A DNA stretch of 10,842 bases from Bacillota bacterium (GCA_023391005.1 JAEWBS010000041.1:1-10842), one strand, 5' to 3'; positions 1-5,524 are shown, counted from the stretch's first letter. Notes: generated from the letters alone by a model not told the origin. Program-made: numbers and translations.

Positions 1-43
1 CTTTATCGAATATCAGTATCAGAACAAGCCAAGCTATAAAAAA

Positions 44-56
44 GGAGAAGATGAAG
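44..56 (+). promoter_or_regulatory. tyrS ribosome binding site that decides the start
   Basis: GGAG lies at 44-47. Two in-frame ATGs follow, at 51 and 57. The first is only 3 nt from GGAG, the second 9 nt, which is normal spacing, so 57 is the likelier start. The remaining 5' leader (1-43) is too short to tell whether a T-box or other leader lies upstream of the window. Confidence 0.6.
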
Positions 57-1277
57 ATGACTGTGTTTGAAGAACTTAAACGCCGCGGCCTGATTGCGCA
101 GACAACCAACGAAGAGGCGATTCAAAAGGCAATGGACAACGAGCGCGTAACCTTTTATATCGGCTTTGACGCGACGGCGGACAGCCTGCACGTCGGCCAC
201 TTTTTGCAGATTCTGATTATCAAGCGGCTTCAGATGGCGGGCCATCGCCCCGTTGTGCTGCTGGGTACCGGTACGACGATGGTCGGCGACCCCTCGGGAA
301 AGACCGATATGCGCAAGATGCTCACCGTTGAGCAGATCAACTACAACGCTGAGTGCTTTAGAAAGCAGATGGAGAAGTTTATCGATTTTTCGCCTGAGAA
401 GTGCATCGTGGCGCGCAATGGCGACTGGCTGATGAATCTTAATTACGTCGAGCTGCTGCGCGAGGTTGGCGTGCATTTCTCGGTCAACCGCATGCTGGCC
501 GCCGAGTGCTATAAATCCCGTATGGAAAAGGGCCTGACCTTCTTAGAGTTTAACTATATGATTATGCAGAGCTACGACTTTCTGCATCTTTTCAGAACCT
601 ACAATAACACGATGCAGCTCGGCGGCGACGATCAGTGGTCGAATATTCTGGGCGGCGTCGATCTGGTGCGCCGGGCCGAGGGCAAAGAGGTTTTCGGCAT
701 GACCTTCAATCTTTTGACCAACAGCGAAGGTAAAAAGATGGGCAAAACCGAAAAAGGCGCCGTCTGGCTCGACCGCGAAAAAATGGCGCCCTACGACTTT
801 TTCCAGTACTGGCGCAACGTTGGCGATAACGACGTCATCAAATGCCTGAAATTTTTGACCTTCCTGCCTGTTGAGGAGATTGAAGCGATGGAAAGCTGGG
901 AGGGCGCACAGCTCAACCGCGCCAAGGAGATTCTGGCCTTTGAGCTGACCAAGATGGTGCACAGCGAGGAGGACGCCCAGCAGGCGTTGGAAGCGGCTCG
1001 CGCCTTGTTTGTTTCGGGCGCCGACAGCGCACACATGCCCACAACTGAAATTGTGCTGGTCGACGGCGCGATCAACATTGTGGAGCTGTTAAAGATCACC
1101 GGCTTGGCGCCCTCGAACGGCGAAGCCCGCCGCCTGATTCAGCAGGGCGGTGTCCTCGTCGACGACGAAAAGGTGGCCGACATTTCAGTCGATATCCCGG
1201 CTTCCGCCTTTGAAAAAGGCCATGTCGTGATTAAAAAGGGTAAAAAGGTATTCCATAAAGTCGTGTTGAAGGCATAA
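57..1277 (+). CDS. tyrS: Tyrosyl-tRNA synthetase
   Basis: Cytoplasmic class I aminoacyl-tRNA synthetase that activates tyrosine with ATP and charges tRNA-Tyr. From Met57 the protein has 406 residues, usual for bacterial TyrS. It carries the HIGH-type motif HVGH (residues 45-48), the DPSGKTDMR block (78-86), the tyrosine pocket segment with Tyr167, Gln171 and Asp174, GGDDQW (189-194), and the KMSKS-type loop KMGKT (227-231). The C-terminal part from about residue 340 is an S4-like RNA-binding domain with GEARRLIQQGGV. A reading from the ATG at 51 would add two residues, but its spacing to the ribosome binding site is too short. It is followed by its own terminator, so it is probably the last or only gene of its transcript. 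Identity is secure; tyrS versus a tyrZ paralogue cannot be settled here, though the KMGKT form fits the ordinary TyrS group. Confidence 0.97.
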   Translation: MTVFEELKRRGLIAQTTNEEAIQKAMDNERVTFYIGFDATADSLHVGHFLQILIIKRLQMAGHRPVVLLGTGTTMVGDPSGKTDMRKMLTVEQINYNAECFRKQMEKFIDFSPEKCIVARNGDWLMNLNYVELLREVGVHFSVNRMLAAECYKSRMEKGLTFLEFNYMIMQSYDFLHLFRTYNNTMQLGGDDQWSNILGGVDLVRRAEGKEVFGMTFNLLTNSEGKKMGKTEKGAVWLDREKMAPYDFFQYWRNVGDNDVIKCLKFLTFLPVEEIEAMESWEGAQLNRAKEILAFELTKMVHSEEDAQQALEAARALFVSGADSAHMPTTEIVLVDGAINIVELLKITGLAPSNGEARRLIQQGGVLVDDEKVADISVDIPASAFEKGHVVIKKGKKVFHKVVLKA

Positions 1278-1286
1278 ATTCCGTTT

Positions 1287-1326
1287 AATCGGCGCGTCAT
1301 AACCTTGATGCGCCGATTGACTTTTT
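1287..1326 (+). terminator. tyrS intrinsic terminator
   Basis: AATCGGCGC (1287-1295) pairs with GCGCCGATT (1310-1318). The stem continues through a G-T wobble and TCA/TGA to a 6-nt loop (1300-1305). A T run follows at 1322-1326. It starts 10 nt after the tyrS stop codon. Confidence 0.88.
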
Positions 1327-1345
1327 AAAGCCGCTATTTTATACT
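1317..1345 (+). promoter_or_regulatory. Sigma-A-type promoter for the DUF2752-TM2 unit
   Basis: TTGACT (1317-1322), a 17-nt spacer, then TATACT (1340-1345). The -35 box shares two bases with the base of the tyrS terminator stem, and the spacer contains its T run. Transcription should start near 1352, giving a leader of about 30 nt before the TTG start at 1384. Confidence 0.72.
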
Positions 1346-1383
1346 GGTACTAGTTTATTTGATACGGTCAGGGGAGAGCGCGC

Positions 1384-1737
1384 TTGGAATTTTTGAGACG
1401 TCAGCGCAAGATATGGGTTCCGATTGCCGTTTTGCTGCTGGCTGCGGTATATATTTTTTTAGATTACAGCCACTTTGGCTGCCTTTTTCAGCGGTTTTTA
1501 CATCTGCCTTGCCCGGGGTGCGGCATGACACGGGCGTTCAAATCGGTATTGATGCTGGATTGGAAGGATGCTTTTCGTTACCATCCAATGGTATTTTCGC
1601 TGCCGCTGGCGACGGGCTATATCCTGAAAAATGGACGTCTGTTCCGGCATAAGGGCATTAACGATTGTATATTAGCGCTAATCGGAATCGGATTTTTAAT
1701 CAACTACGCTATTAAGCTGGCCAACTTGGCCGGATAA
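1384..1737 (+). CDS. DUF2752 family small membrane protein
   Basis: A 117-residue membrane protein of the DUF2752 family, whose biochemical role is not established. The hallmark is CPGCGMTR at residues 43-50, preceded by a hydrophobic segment (about 11-28) and by Cys33. Further hydrophobic stretches lie near 61-73 and 91-112. The start is a TTG with GGGGAG 7 nt upstream (1371-1376); no ATG fits, since the first internal Met lies in the family motif. Only 20 nt separate it from the zinc-ribbon/TM2 gene, and both probably share the promoter at 1317-1345. The Cys pair suggests metal binding or redox activity at the membrane, but that is inference. Family assignment is good, function unknown. Confidence 0.85.
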   Translation: MEFLRRQRKIWVPIAVLLLAAVYIFLDYSHFGCLFQRFLHLPCPGCGMTRAFKSVLMLDWKDAFRYHPMVFSLPLATGYILKNGRLFRHKGINDCILALIGIGFLINYAIKLANLAG

Positions 1738-1757
1738 CATCAAACAGGGGGATTTTT

Positions 1758-2150
1758 ATGTATTGCAGAAATTGCGGCAGCACCATGGATGACCGGGCAG
1801 TCGTGTGCGTCAAATGCGGCGTGCGAACAGGGGATGGCCCCAACTATTGCCAAAACTGTGGCGGTGAAACGGCGTACAATGCCGTCGTATGCACCCGTTG
1901 TGGGGCGGCGCTTATTCAACCGCTGCCGGCTGAGGGCCAAAAGTCAAGGCTGGTGGCTGGGCTGCTGGGCATCTTTTTGGGCGGCCTTGGCGTTCATAGC
2001 TTTTATCTCGGGCATACCGGAAAGGGTATCGCCCAGATCGCATTGTCTTTTTGCTTTGGCATTGGCGCTATCTGGGGCTTTATCGAGGGTGTCATGCTGT
2101 TGGCCGGTTCGATCAATTGTGACGCAAACGGCGTGCCGCTCAAGGATTAA
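1758..2150 (+). CDS. Double zinc-ribbon TM2-domain membrane protein
   Basis: A 130-residue protein with two consecutive zinc-ribbon modules in the cytosolic N-terminus: CxxC pairs at residues 4/7 and 17/20, then 31/34 and 45/48. After a short linker comes a TM2 domain (about 62-118) made of two hydrophobic helices around the conserved-looking GGLGVHSFYLG turn (71-81), ending in a short charged tail. TM2 proteins are widespread and mostly uncharacterised; zinc ribbons fused to TM2 are common in Firmicutes. An AGGGGG ribosome binding site lies 6 nt before the ATG. It follows the DUF2752 gene by 20 nt, likely in one operon, hinting at a shared membrane role that the sequence alone does not define. 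All eight ribbon cysteines are present, so the metal sites look intact. Confidence 0.88.
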   Translation: MYCRNCGSTMDDRAVVCVKCGVRTGDGPNYCQNCGGETAYNAVVCTRCGAALIQPLPAEGQKSRLVAGLLGIFLGGLGVHSFYLGHTGKGIAQIALSFCFGIGAIWGFIEGVMLLAGSINCDANGVPLKD

Positions 2151-2244
2151 GCGCTCGCTGTTCTCGTTTTTCGTTATGCATAATATTTTGACATGCATAA
2201 TGGTTTTATTAGCCTGATGAAGGATATAAACACCGCCCATAATA

Positions 2245-2284
2245 AACGCCGAGGCTGTCACTTGCACACAGCGTCGGCGTTTTT
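2245..2284 (+). terminator. Terminator of the DUF2752-TM2 unit
   Basis: A 14-bp stem with one G/G mismatch: AACGCCGAGGCTGT (2245-2258) pairs with ACAGCGTCGGCGTT (2268-2281), loop of 9 nt, followed by a T run at 2280-2284. It lies about 95 nt after the TM2 stop codon. Confidence 0.8.
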
Positions 2285-2321
2285 GTGATAAGCATGATTT
2301 GCAGGAAGTCAATAAGGCGCG

Positions 2322-2357
2322 CCTCTCTGAATCCGGCAGATATGGAGAGGACTTTTT
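2322..2357 (+). other. Terminator-like hairpin in front of the AraC-type gene
   Basis: CCTCTC (2322-2327) pairs with GAGAGG (2345-2350) and is followed after AC by seven T's. The stem is only 6 bp with a 17-nt loop. It could be a weak terminator backing up the one at 2245 or an attenuator in the regulator's leader. No good promoter is visible between 2285 and 2390, so its transcript is unclear. Confidence 0.35.
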
Positions 2358-2396
2358 TTCAGGAATGCGGTAATCTTTGGACAAGGAGAAGATGGA

Positions 2397-3263
2397 ATGG
2401 ATTGGCTAAGTCACCTAAATGACGCGCTTGAGTATATCGAGAAGCATCTGGAGGATGAAATTGATTTGGAACAGGTGGCAAGGCTTGCCCGCTGCTCCAG
2501 TTTTCATTTCCAGCGTCTGTTTTCGTATATGGCGAATGTATCTCTTGCGGAATATATCCGCAGGCGGCGTATGACGAAAGCGGCCTTCGATTTGCAGAAC
2601 ACCAAAGATAAAGTGATCGATATCGCAATGCGGTATCGATACGATTCGCCTACCGCTTTCAATCGCGCGTTCCAGAGCATCCATGGAGTGGCTCCGTCTG
2701 CGGCACGGCAGGAGGGCGCTGCTCTGAAAGCCTACCATCCCATCAGCTTCAAAATAACCATACGAGGTGAAGCTGAAATGAACTATCGCATTGAGAAAAA
2801 AGGTGCTTTCCGAATTGTTGGCGCAAAGCTGAAGTGCCCGTGGACACCGGAGAAACAGGAGGGATTCACCGAAGTGCCCAAATTTTGGGCGGAGCATGGG
2901 CAAAAAGGAACAATCCCGGCGCTCTGTAAGTTAATCGATCAGGAGCCTATGGGCGTTTTAGGCGTTAGCGTAGGTGACTGGCAAACTGCCGGCAGCTTTG
3001 AGTACTATATCGCAGTGTCCAGCTCCCAGCCCGTGCCGGATGGTATGTTTGTGTACGAGGTTCCTGCGTCAACATGGGCAATCTTCGAGTGCAGAGGGGC
3101 CATGCCCACAGCCATACAAACCATGCAGCAACGTATTATGACCGAATGGTTCCCAAACAGCGGCTACCAATACGCCGATGCACCCGACATTGAGCAATAT
3201 ACAGAGGGGGACCAGAGCAGCGAGGATTATATCTGCTATATTTGGGTACCGGTGCAGAAATAA
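2397..3263 (+). CDS. AraC-family regulator with GyrI-like effector-binding domain
   Basis: A 288-residue cytoplasmic transcription regulator. The N-terminal 105 residues form an AraC/XylS DNA-binding domain with two helix-turn-helix units, about residues 22-45 (LEQVARLARCSSFHFQRLF) and 72-98 (DIAMRYRYDSPTAFNRAF). The remainder (about 120-288) looks like the GyrI/BmrR/Rob-type effector-binding domain, including VPASTWAIFECRG and a C-terminal YICYIWVPV strand. Members with this order, HTH first and ligand domain last, often sense small hydrophobic or cationic compounds and control efflux or detoxification genes; the ligand here is unknown. The ATG at 2397 has GGAG 8 nt upstream (2385-2388); another ATG at 2392 is out of frame. 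Its right neighbour is a GNAT gene on the other strand. No obvious target gene lies alongside. Confidence 0.92.
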   Translation: MDWLSHLNDALEYIEKHLEDEIDLEQVARLARCSSFHFQRLFSYMANVSLAEYIRRRRMTKAAFDLQNTKDKVIDIAMRYRYDSPTAFNRAFQSIHGVAPSAARQEGAALKAYHPISFKITIRGEAEMNYRIEKKGAFRIVGAKLKCPWTPEKQEGFTEVPKFWAEHGQKGTIPALCKLIDQEPMGVLGVSVGDWQTAGSFEYYIAVSSSQPVPDGMFVYEVPASTWAIFECRGAMPTAIQTMQQRIMTEWFPNSGYQYADAPDIEQYTEGDQSSEDYICYIWVPVQK

Positions 3264-3297
3264 TAATCGAATATATCGTTGTTTGACCGTATTGCGC

Positions 3298-3329
3298 AAA
3301 GCGGTGAGGATTTTCTCCTCACCGCTTTT
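3298..3329 (+). terminator. Terminator of the AraC-type gene
   Basis: Perfect 10-bp stem GCGGTGAGGA (3301-3310) with TCCTCACCGC (3316-3325), 5-nt loop, then TTTT (3326-3329). AAA at 3298-3300 extends the stem, so it may also stop weakly in the other direction, from the converging GNAT gene. Confidence 0.85.
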
Positions 3330-3388
3330 ATATATTGCTATACTGCGACAGAGAACGTGTCTATTTGGTTCATTGGGGCAAAGACTGA

Positions 3389-3802
3389 CTATCGGAAAAT
3401 GTGTTTCATCGGAGTAAAACGAAGTCCATTTACTGTCTGCTCAGTATCCATATCCGCAAAGCCAAGTTTATGATAGATTTCTACCGCGTAAGGTGATGAA
3501 TTAACCGTCATTTCATTATAGGAACTGTTTTCAGTATAAAAGTCGAGCACCGCGCGGTATAAGCTTTTTGCAATACCCCTGTGATGGTATTCTTCATCCA
3601 CAAACAAAAGTGAGATATGGCAGGGAGGCCGTGTAGCGATCATCCCAACAAGTTTGTTATCGTCCCAATAACCCCACAATAACAGTTCCTTGTTGCTCAT
3701 ACGTGCTTTCACGGTATCCACCGCTATGAAGTCTTGAAACTCCCGTATTCCTTCATCGGAATATTCCGGCGCTTCAAACTCTTTGAAAACATGCCAAACC
3801 AA
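3389..3802 (-). CDS. GNAT-family N-acetyltransferase, probably frameshifted at its 5' end
   Basis: The intact frame gives 137 residues from a TTG at 3802. It shows the GNAT fold: a strand near LVGMIATRP, the acetyl-CoA-binding motif A (LLFVDEEYHHRGIAKSLYRA, with the HRGIAKSL pyrophosphate loop) and the late NSSPYAVEIYHKLGF segment. The substrate cannot be told. The TTG start is unlikely to be original, because it has no ribosome binding site and the frame stays open upstream to about 3856 while the first strand of the fold is missing. The missing N-terminus (MIKTITVDMVEK) lies in the next frame just upstream, from an ATG at 3852 with GAGG 7 nt before it. Adding one A to the A5 run at 3817-3821 (minus strand) would join the two parts. 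Either the gene is recently broken or the assembly dropped a base. Family call is firm; whether a working enzyme is made is uncertain. Confidence 0.85.
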   Translation of the reverse strand: MVWHVFKEFEAPEYSDEGIREFQDFIAVDTVKARMSNKELLLWGYWDDNKLVGMIATRPPCHISLLFVDEEYHHRGIAKSLYRAVLDFYTENSSYNEMTVNSSPYAVEIYHKLGFADMDTEQTVNGLRFTPMKHIFR

Positions 3803-3852
3803 GTCAATACACTGGATTTTTCCACCATATCCACGGTAATTGTTTTTATCAT
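3803..3852 (-). pseudogene. Out-of-frame N-terminus of the GNAT gene
   Basis: ATG at 3852, preceded by GAGG with 7 nt spacing, encodes MIKTITVDMVEK and then runs out of the GNAT frame after the five-A run at 3817-3821 (minus strand). This frame stops soon afterwards. One extra A would give a continuous protein reading on through IQCIDLVWHVFKEF. Confidence 0.65.
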
Positions 3853-3943
3853 TTTAGTACCTCATATTTTGCTTTCTATAGCTAAAATATATCAGCTTAA
3901 ACATCACAATCGATCTTTTATGCTTGTTAGATTTCATAATATC

Positions 3944-3985
3944 AAACACGGCTACAGCTTGTAAACAGCTATAGCCGTGTTTTTT
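3944..3985 (+). terminator. Orphan terminator with no + strand gene upstream
   Basis: A 16-bp stem with one mismatch: 3944-3959 pairs with 3967-3982 around a 7-nt loop, followed by six T's (3980-3985). The run on the minus side is only three T's, so it points to +. The only + frame in front (3734-3964) is antisense to the GNAT gene and not convincing as a protein. Confidence 0.7.
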
Positions 3986-4312
3986 ATATCGCCGCCCATA
4001 TAGACGGTGTTTTAGTGATATTGCAAAGTACAGTCTGCCACAAAGCGCGTTAAGAGTAATTGAAATAGGGCGTCGCAAGAATTCAAAAATTCTTAAAATC
4101 TTTGCGTTAATCGGCAAAGCAGCTTCGTTTTTTCACATTCCCTCCTACATTCTCCGGCGGCGCTCAAGGGTCGTTGATTTTCATCGCGAGCCTTGAGCGC
4201 CGGCAGGAGAAATAAAGCGTTAAAGCAGCAAGGGGCAGAATGCCTCAAACGCCTAGCGAATTTTGGGCGTTAAAAAACTGTTGTTAAACAAATATATTTG
4301 ATATAACGCCCC
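3986..4312. other. Intergenic segment without a convincing gene, rich in inverted repeats
   Basis: No ORF here has both a plausible start and protein-like content. The segment holds a short hairpin (AAGAATT/AATTCTT near 4078-4095), the long hairpin at 4150-4211, and a pair of competing stems at 4248-4271 and 4261-4316. A 15-codon frame at 4240-4287 (+) has AAGGGG 4 nt before its ATG. On the minus strand, AGGAGG precedes a GTG near 4131 that reads only 9 codons. It may be a mobile or repeated intergenic element, a structured RNA, or decayed coding sequence; I cannot decide. Confidence 0.4.
4150..4211. repeat. Long imperfect inverted repeat (hairpin)
   Basis: CGGCGCTCAAGG (4158-4169) pairs perfectly with CCTTGAGCGCCG (4191-4202). 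After a small internal loop, TTCTCC (4150-4155) pairs with GGAGAA (4206-4211). The loop is 21 nt. No T run follows on either strand, so it is not an intrinsic terminator. Confidence 0.75.
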
Positions 4313-4358
4313 AAAAGCTGAAGCGTGAGAGAATGTGTTCTCACACTTCAGCTTTTTT
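4313..4358 (+). terminator. Strong intrinsic terminator with no recognised + gene in front
   Basis: An 18-bp stem with one C/A mismatch: 4313-4330 pairs with 4339-4356, loop GAATGTGT, then six T's (4353-4358). It implies a + transcript from the 3986-4312 segment. On the minus side four T's follow the stem, so weak two-way activity is possible. Confidence 0.78.
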
Positions 4359-4390
4359 GTTTGCCAAATGAGGGGGTTTGCTCATTCTTT

Positions 4391-4419
4391 TTGCGATTTT
4401 AATGCCGTCGACATATAAA
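4391..4419 (+). promoter_or_regulatory. Candidate orphan promoter
   Basis: TTGCGA (4391-4396), 17-nt spacer, TATAAA (4414-4419). No + gene follows; the next + hairpin with T's is at 4478-4500. It could start a small RNA of about 75 nt or be a chance match in AT-rich DNA. Confidence 0.3.
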
Positions 4420-4476
4420 ATAGGCGACGCCTCTGTTTACCACCGGTGTCTTAAAAGTGCATTATTAGCCATCCAT

Positions 4477-4515
4477 AAAAAAGCCAAACGGCGGCTTTTT
4501 AAAACCGCCGTTTGG
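4477..4515 (-). terminator. Terminator of the small alpha/beta-barrel gene
   Basis: Perfect 11-bp stem CCAAACGGCGG (4484-4494) with CCGCCGTTTGG (4505-4515), loop of 10 nt. On the minus strand six T's follow after one C (4482-4477). It sits about 70 nt past the stop codon of the gene at 4587. Confidence 0.85.
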
Positions 4516-4586
4516 ACATCTTCTAATATTGCGCATACTTAGTTTGCCGCCGGAACAATGTTTTTTGTTGCGGCTATTGCTCTGGA

Positions 4587-4877
4587 TTAAGCAACAGTAA
4601 AGATCTTTACATCGGGGTCTGCACGCCACAAGGGTTTAAGTCCAACAAAGACGTCGTTTTTGAACATGTCGCTGCTCAAGTATGCTTGGGCAGTTTCGAC
4701 GCTGTCGAACCCATGTAAGACTTGTACATCTTCGTCACGAATAAGCAGATCTTTCGTTAGCGCACCCTTTATTTGATTAAGGAAGGGCTGGCGATAATCC
4801 GCATAGACCTTTGCCGCAGCTGGGCGATTGCCTTCGTCAATTACCATGGTAATTTCAAGGTATGCTTTTACATTCAT
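4587..4877 (-). CDS. Small protein, possible dimeric alpha/beta-barrel (ABM-like)
   Basis: A 96-residue soluble protein with no signal peptide or membrane segment. A strand (AYLEITMVID), helix-rich middle (AAAKVYADYRQPFLNQIKGA), strand (EDVQVLHGFDSVETAQAYL) and final strand (VKIFTVA) resemble the ferredoxin-like dimeric alpha/beta barrels that include antibiotic-biosynthesis-monooxygenase and stress-responsive proteins. This is a pattern judgement, and no catalytic residue can be named. Two in-frame ATGs compete: 4883, only 2 nt from GGAGG (4886-4890), and 4877, at 8 nt. The second is preferred. It has its own likely promoter at 4927-4955 and terminator at 4477-4515. The HxlR-type regulator gene lies just upstream on the same strand, making this a plausible target; such pairs often answer reactive electrophiles. 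Confidence 0.72.
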   Translation of the reverse strand: MNVKAYLEITMVIDEGNRPAAAKVYADYRQPFLNQIKGALTKDLLIRDEDVQVLHGFDSVETAQAYLSSDMFKNDVFVGLKPLWRADPDVKIFTVA

Positions 4878-4923
4878 TCTCATAACCTCCAGTATAGTGT
4901 TTTTGACGGTTGATTACCATGGT
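4840..4923. repeat. Two copies of ATTACCATGGT, possible operator pair
   Basis: The same 11-mer occurs at 4840-4850, inside the small gene, and at 4913-4923, at the expected transcription start of that gene. The inner copy is part of a perfect 12-bp palindrome, TTACCATGGTAA (4841-4852). Spacing between copies is 73 nt. Confidence 0.35.
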
Positions 4924-4926
4924 TGA

Positions 4927-4955
4927 AGTATAGCAATCTAACTTAAAACAAACAA
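4927..4955 (-). promoter_or_regulatory. Promoter of the small alpha/beta-barrel gene
   Basis: Read on the minus strand: TTGTTT (4955-4950), 17-nt spacer, TATACT (4932-4927). The expected start is near 4920, about 40 nt before the coding region. It lies in the gap after the HxlR gene, so the two need not share one transcript. Confidence 0.6.
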
Positions 4956-4997
4956 CATATTAGGAAGTTTATAAGTAGCTAATGATTTTAATAGCTC

Positions 4998-5381
4998 CTA
5001 TTTGGGGAATTGATTACAGGTTTTACAGGGTGGAAGTTTTTTATCTAATTTATCTTTGGTCTGTTGTCTTGACCAATGGCAAATATTTTGGAGGATAGGC
5101 AACACCGATCGTCCCTTATCCGTCAAAGCATATTCAACTTTGGGCGGTATTTCATTGTACTGTGTGCGGCTTATCAACTCATCTGCAATAAGTTCTTTGA
5201 GCATTGAAGCAAGTACGGCATCTGTAATATTCCCCAGTTCTTTTCGTATGGCATTATAACGGATAACGGTATTGGTTGAAAGTACGCATAATATTCTTGA
5301 CTTCCACTTTCCTCCAAAAATATCAAGGCCATATTCAATAGGGCACATCATTTCCTTTTCTATTTTAGGCTCATATCCCAT
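4998..5381 (-). CDS. HxlR-family winged-helix transcription regulator
   Basis: A 127-residue MarR-like dimeric DNA-binding protein of the HxlR/YodB/HypR group. The family signature is clear: CPIEYGLDIFGGKWKSRIL (residues 13-31), then the recognition region ITDAVLASMLKELIADELI and the wing with YNEIPPKVEYALTDKG. Cys13 matches the N-terminal cysteine that senses quinones, aldehydes or other electrophiles in YodB-type members. Cys32 and a C-terminal CxxC (about 118/121) are further cysteines; whether they matter is inference. The ATG at 5381 has GGAGG 7 nt upstream. Its promoter is overlapped by an 11-bp inverted repeat (5407-5434), suggesting autorepression. Downstream on the same strand lies the small alpha/beta-barrel gene. 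Family call firm, signal unknown. Confidence 0.93.
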   Translation of the reverse strand: MGYEPKIEKEMMCPIEYGLDIFGGKWKSRILCVLSTNTVIRYNAIRKELGNITDAVLASMLKELIADELISRTQYNEIPPKVEYALTDKGRSVLPILQNICHWSRQQTKDKLDKKLPPCKTCNQFPK

Positions 5382-5406
5382 AATAGCACCTCCACATTGA
5401 AATATA

Positions 5407-5440
5407 GAGTAACTATATCAAATTATAGTTACTCCGTCAA
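5407..5440 (-). promoter_or_regulatory. hxlR-type gene promoter with overlapping operator
   Basis: Minus-strand TTGACG (5440-5435), 17-nt spacer, TATAGT (5417-5412). A perfect inverted repeat, GAGTAACTATA (5407-5417) with TATAGTTACTC (5424-5434) and a 6-bp centre, covers the spacer and -10 box and abuts the -35 box. This is the expected place for a repressor to block RNA polymerase; HxlR-family proteins bind such inverted repeats. Confidence 0.8.
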
Positions 5441-5524
5441 CAACACCTTATAGTAGTTATCAGCCCTTTCGCTAAACGGCGACAGTGCAACGTATGATGC
5501 ACATCTACATATTTTAAGACGAAG

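Noticed and set aside
1..43. Possible T-box leader of tyrS
   Set aside because: tyrS is often T-box controlled in Firmicutes, but the visible 43 nt hold no terminator or T-box sequence and the rest is outside the window.
2176..2201. Direct repeat ATGCATAAT twice 17 nt apart, overlapping a TTGACA
   Set aside because: No suitable -10 box at the right distance, and the repeat is short and AT-rich; could be chance.
3734..3964. Plus-strand frame with a hydrophobic stretch ending in the 3944-3985 hairpin
   Set aside because: TTG start without ribosome binding site and largely antisense to the GNAT gene; the nearness to a terminator alone is weak support.
3854..4117. Minus-strand frame of 87 codons starting with TTG
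   Set aside because: No ribosome binding site at its TTG, runs through the terminator hairpin at 3944-3985, and the product is not recognisable. Kept only as possible decayed sequence.
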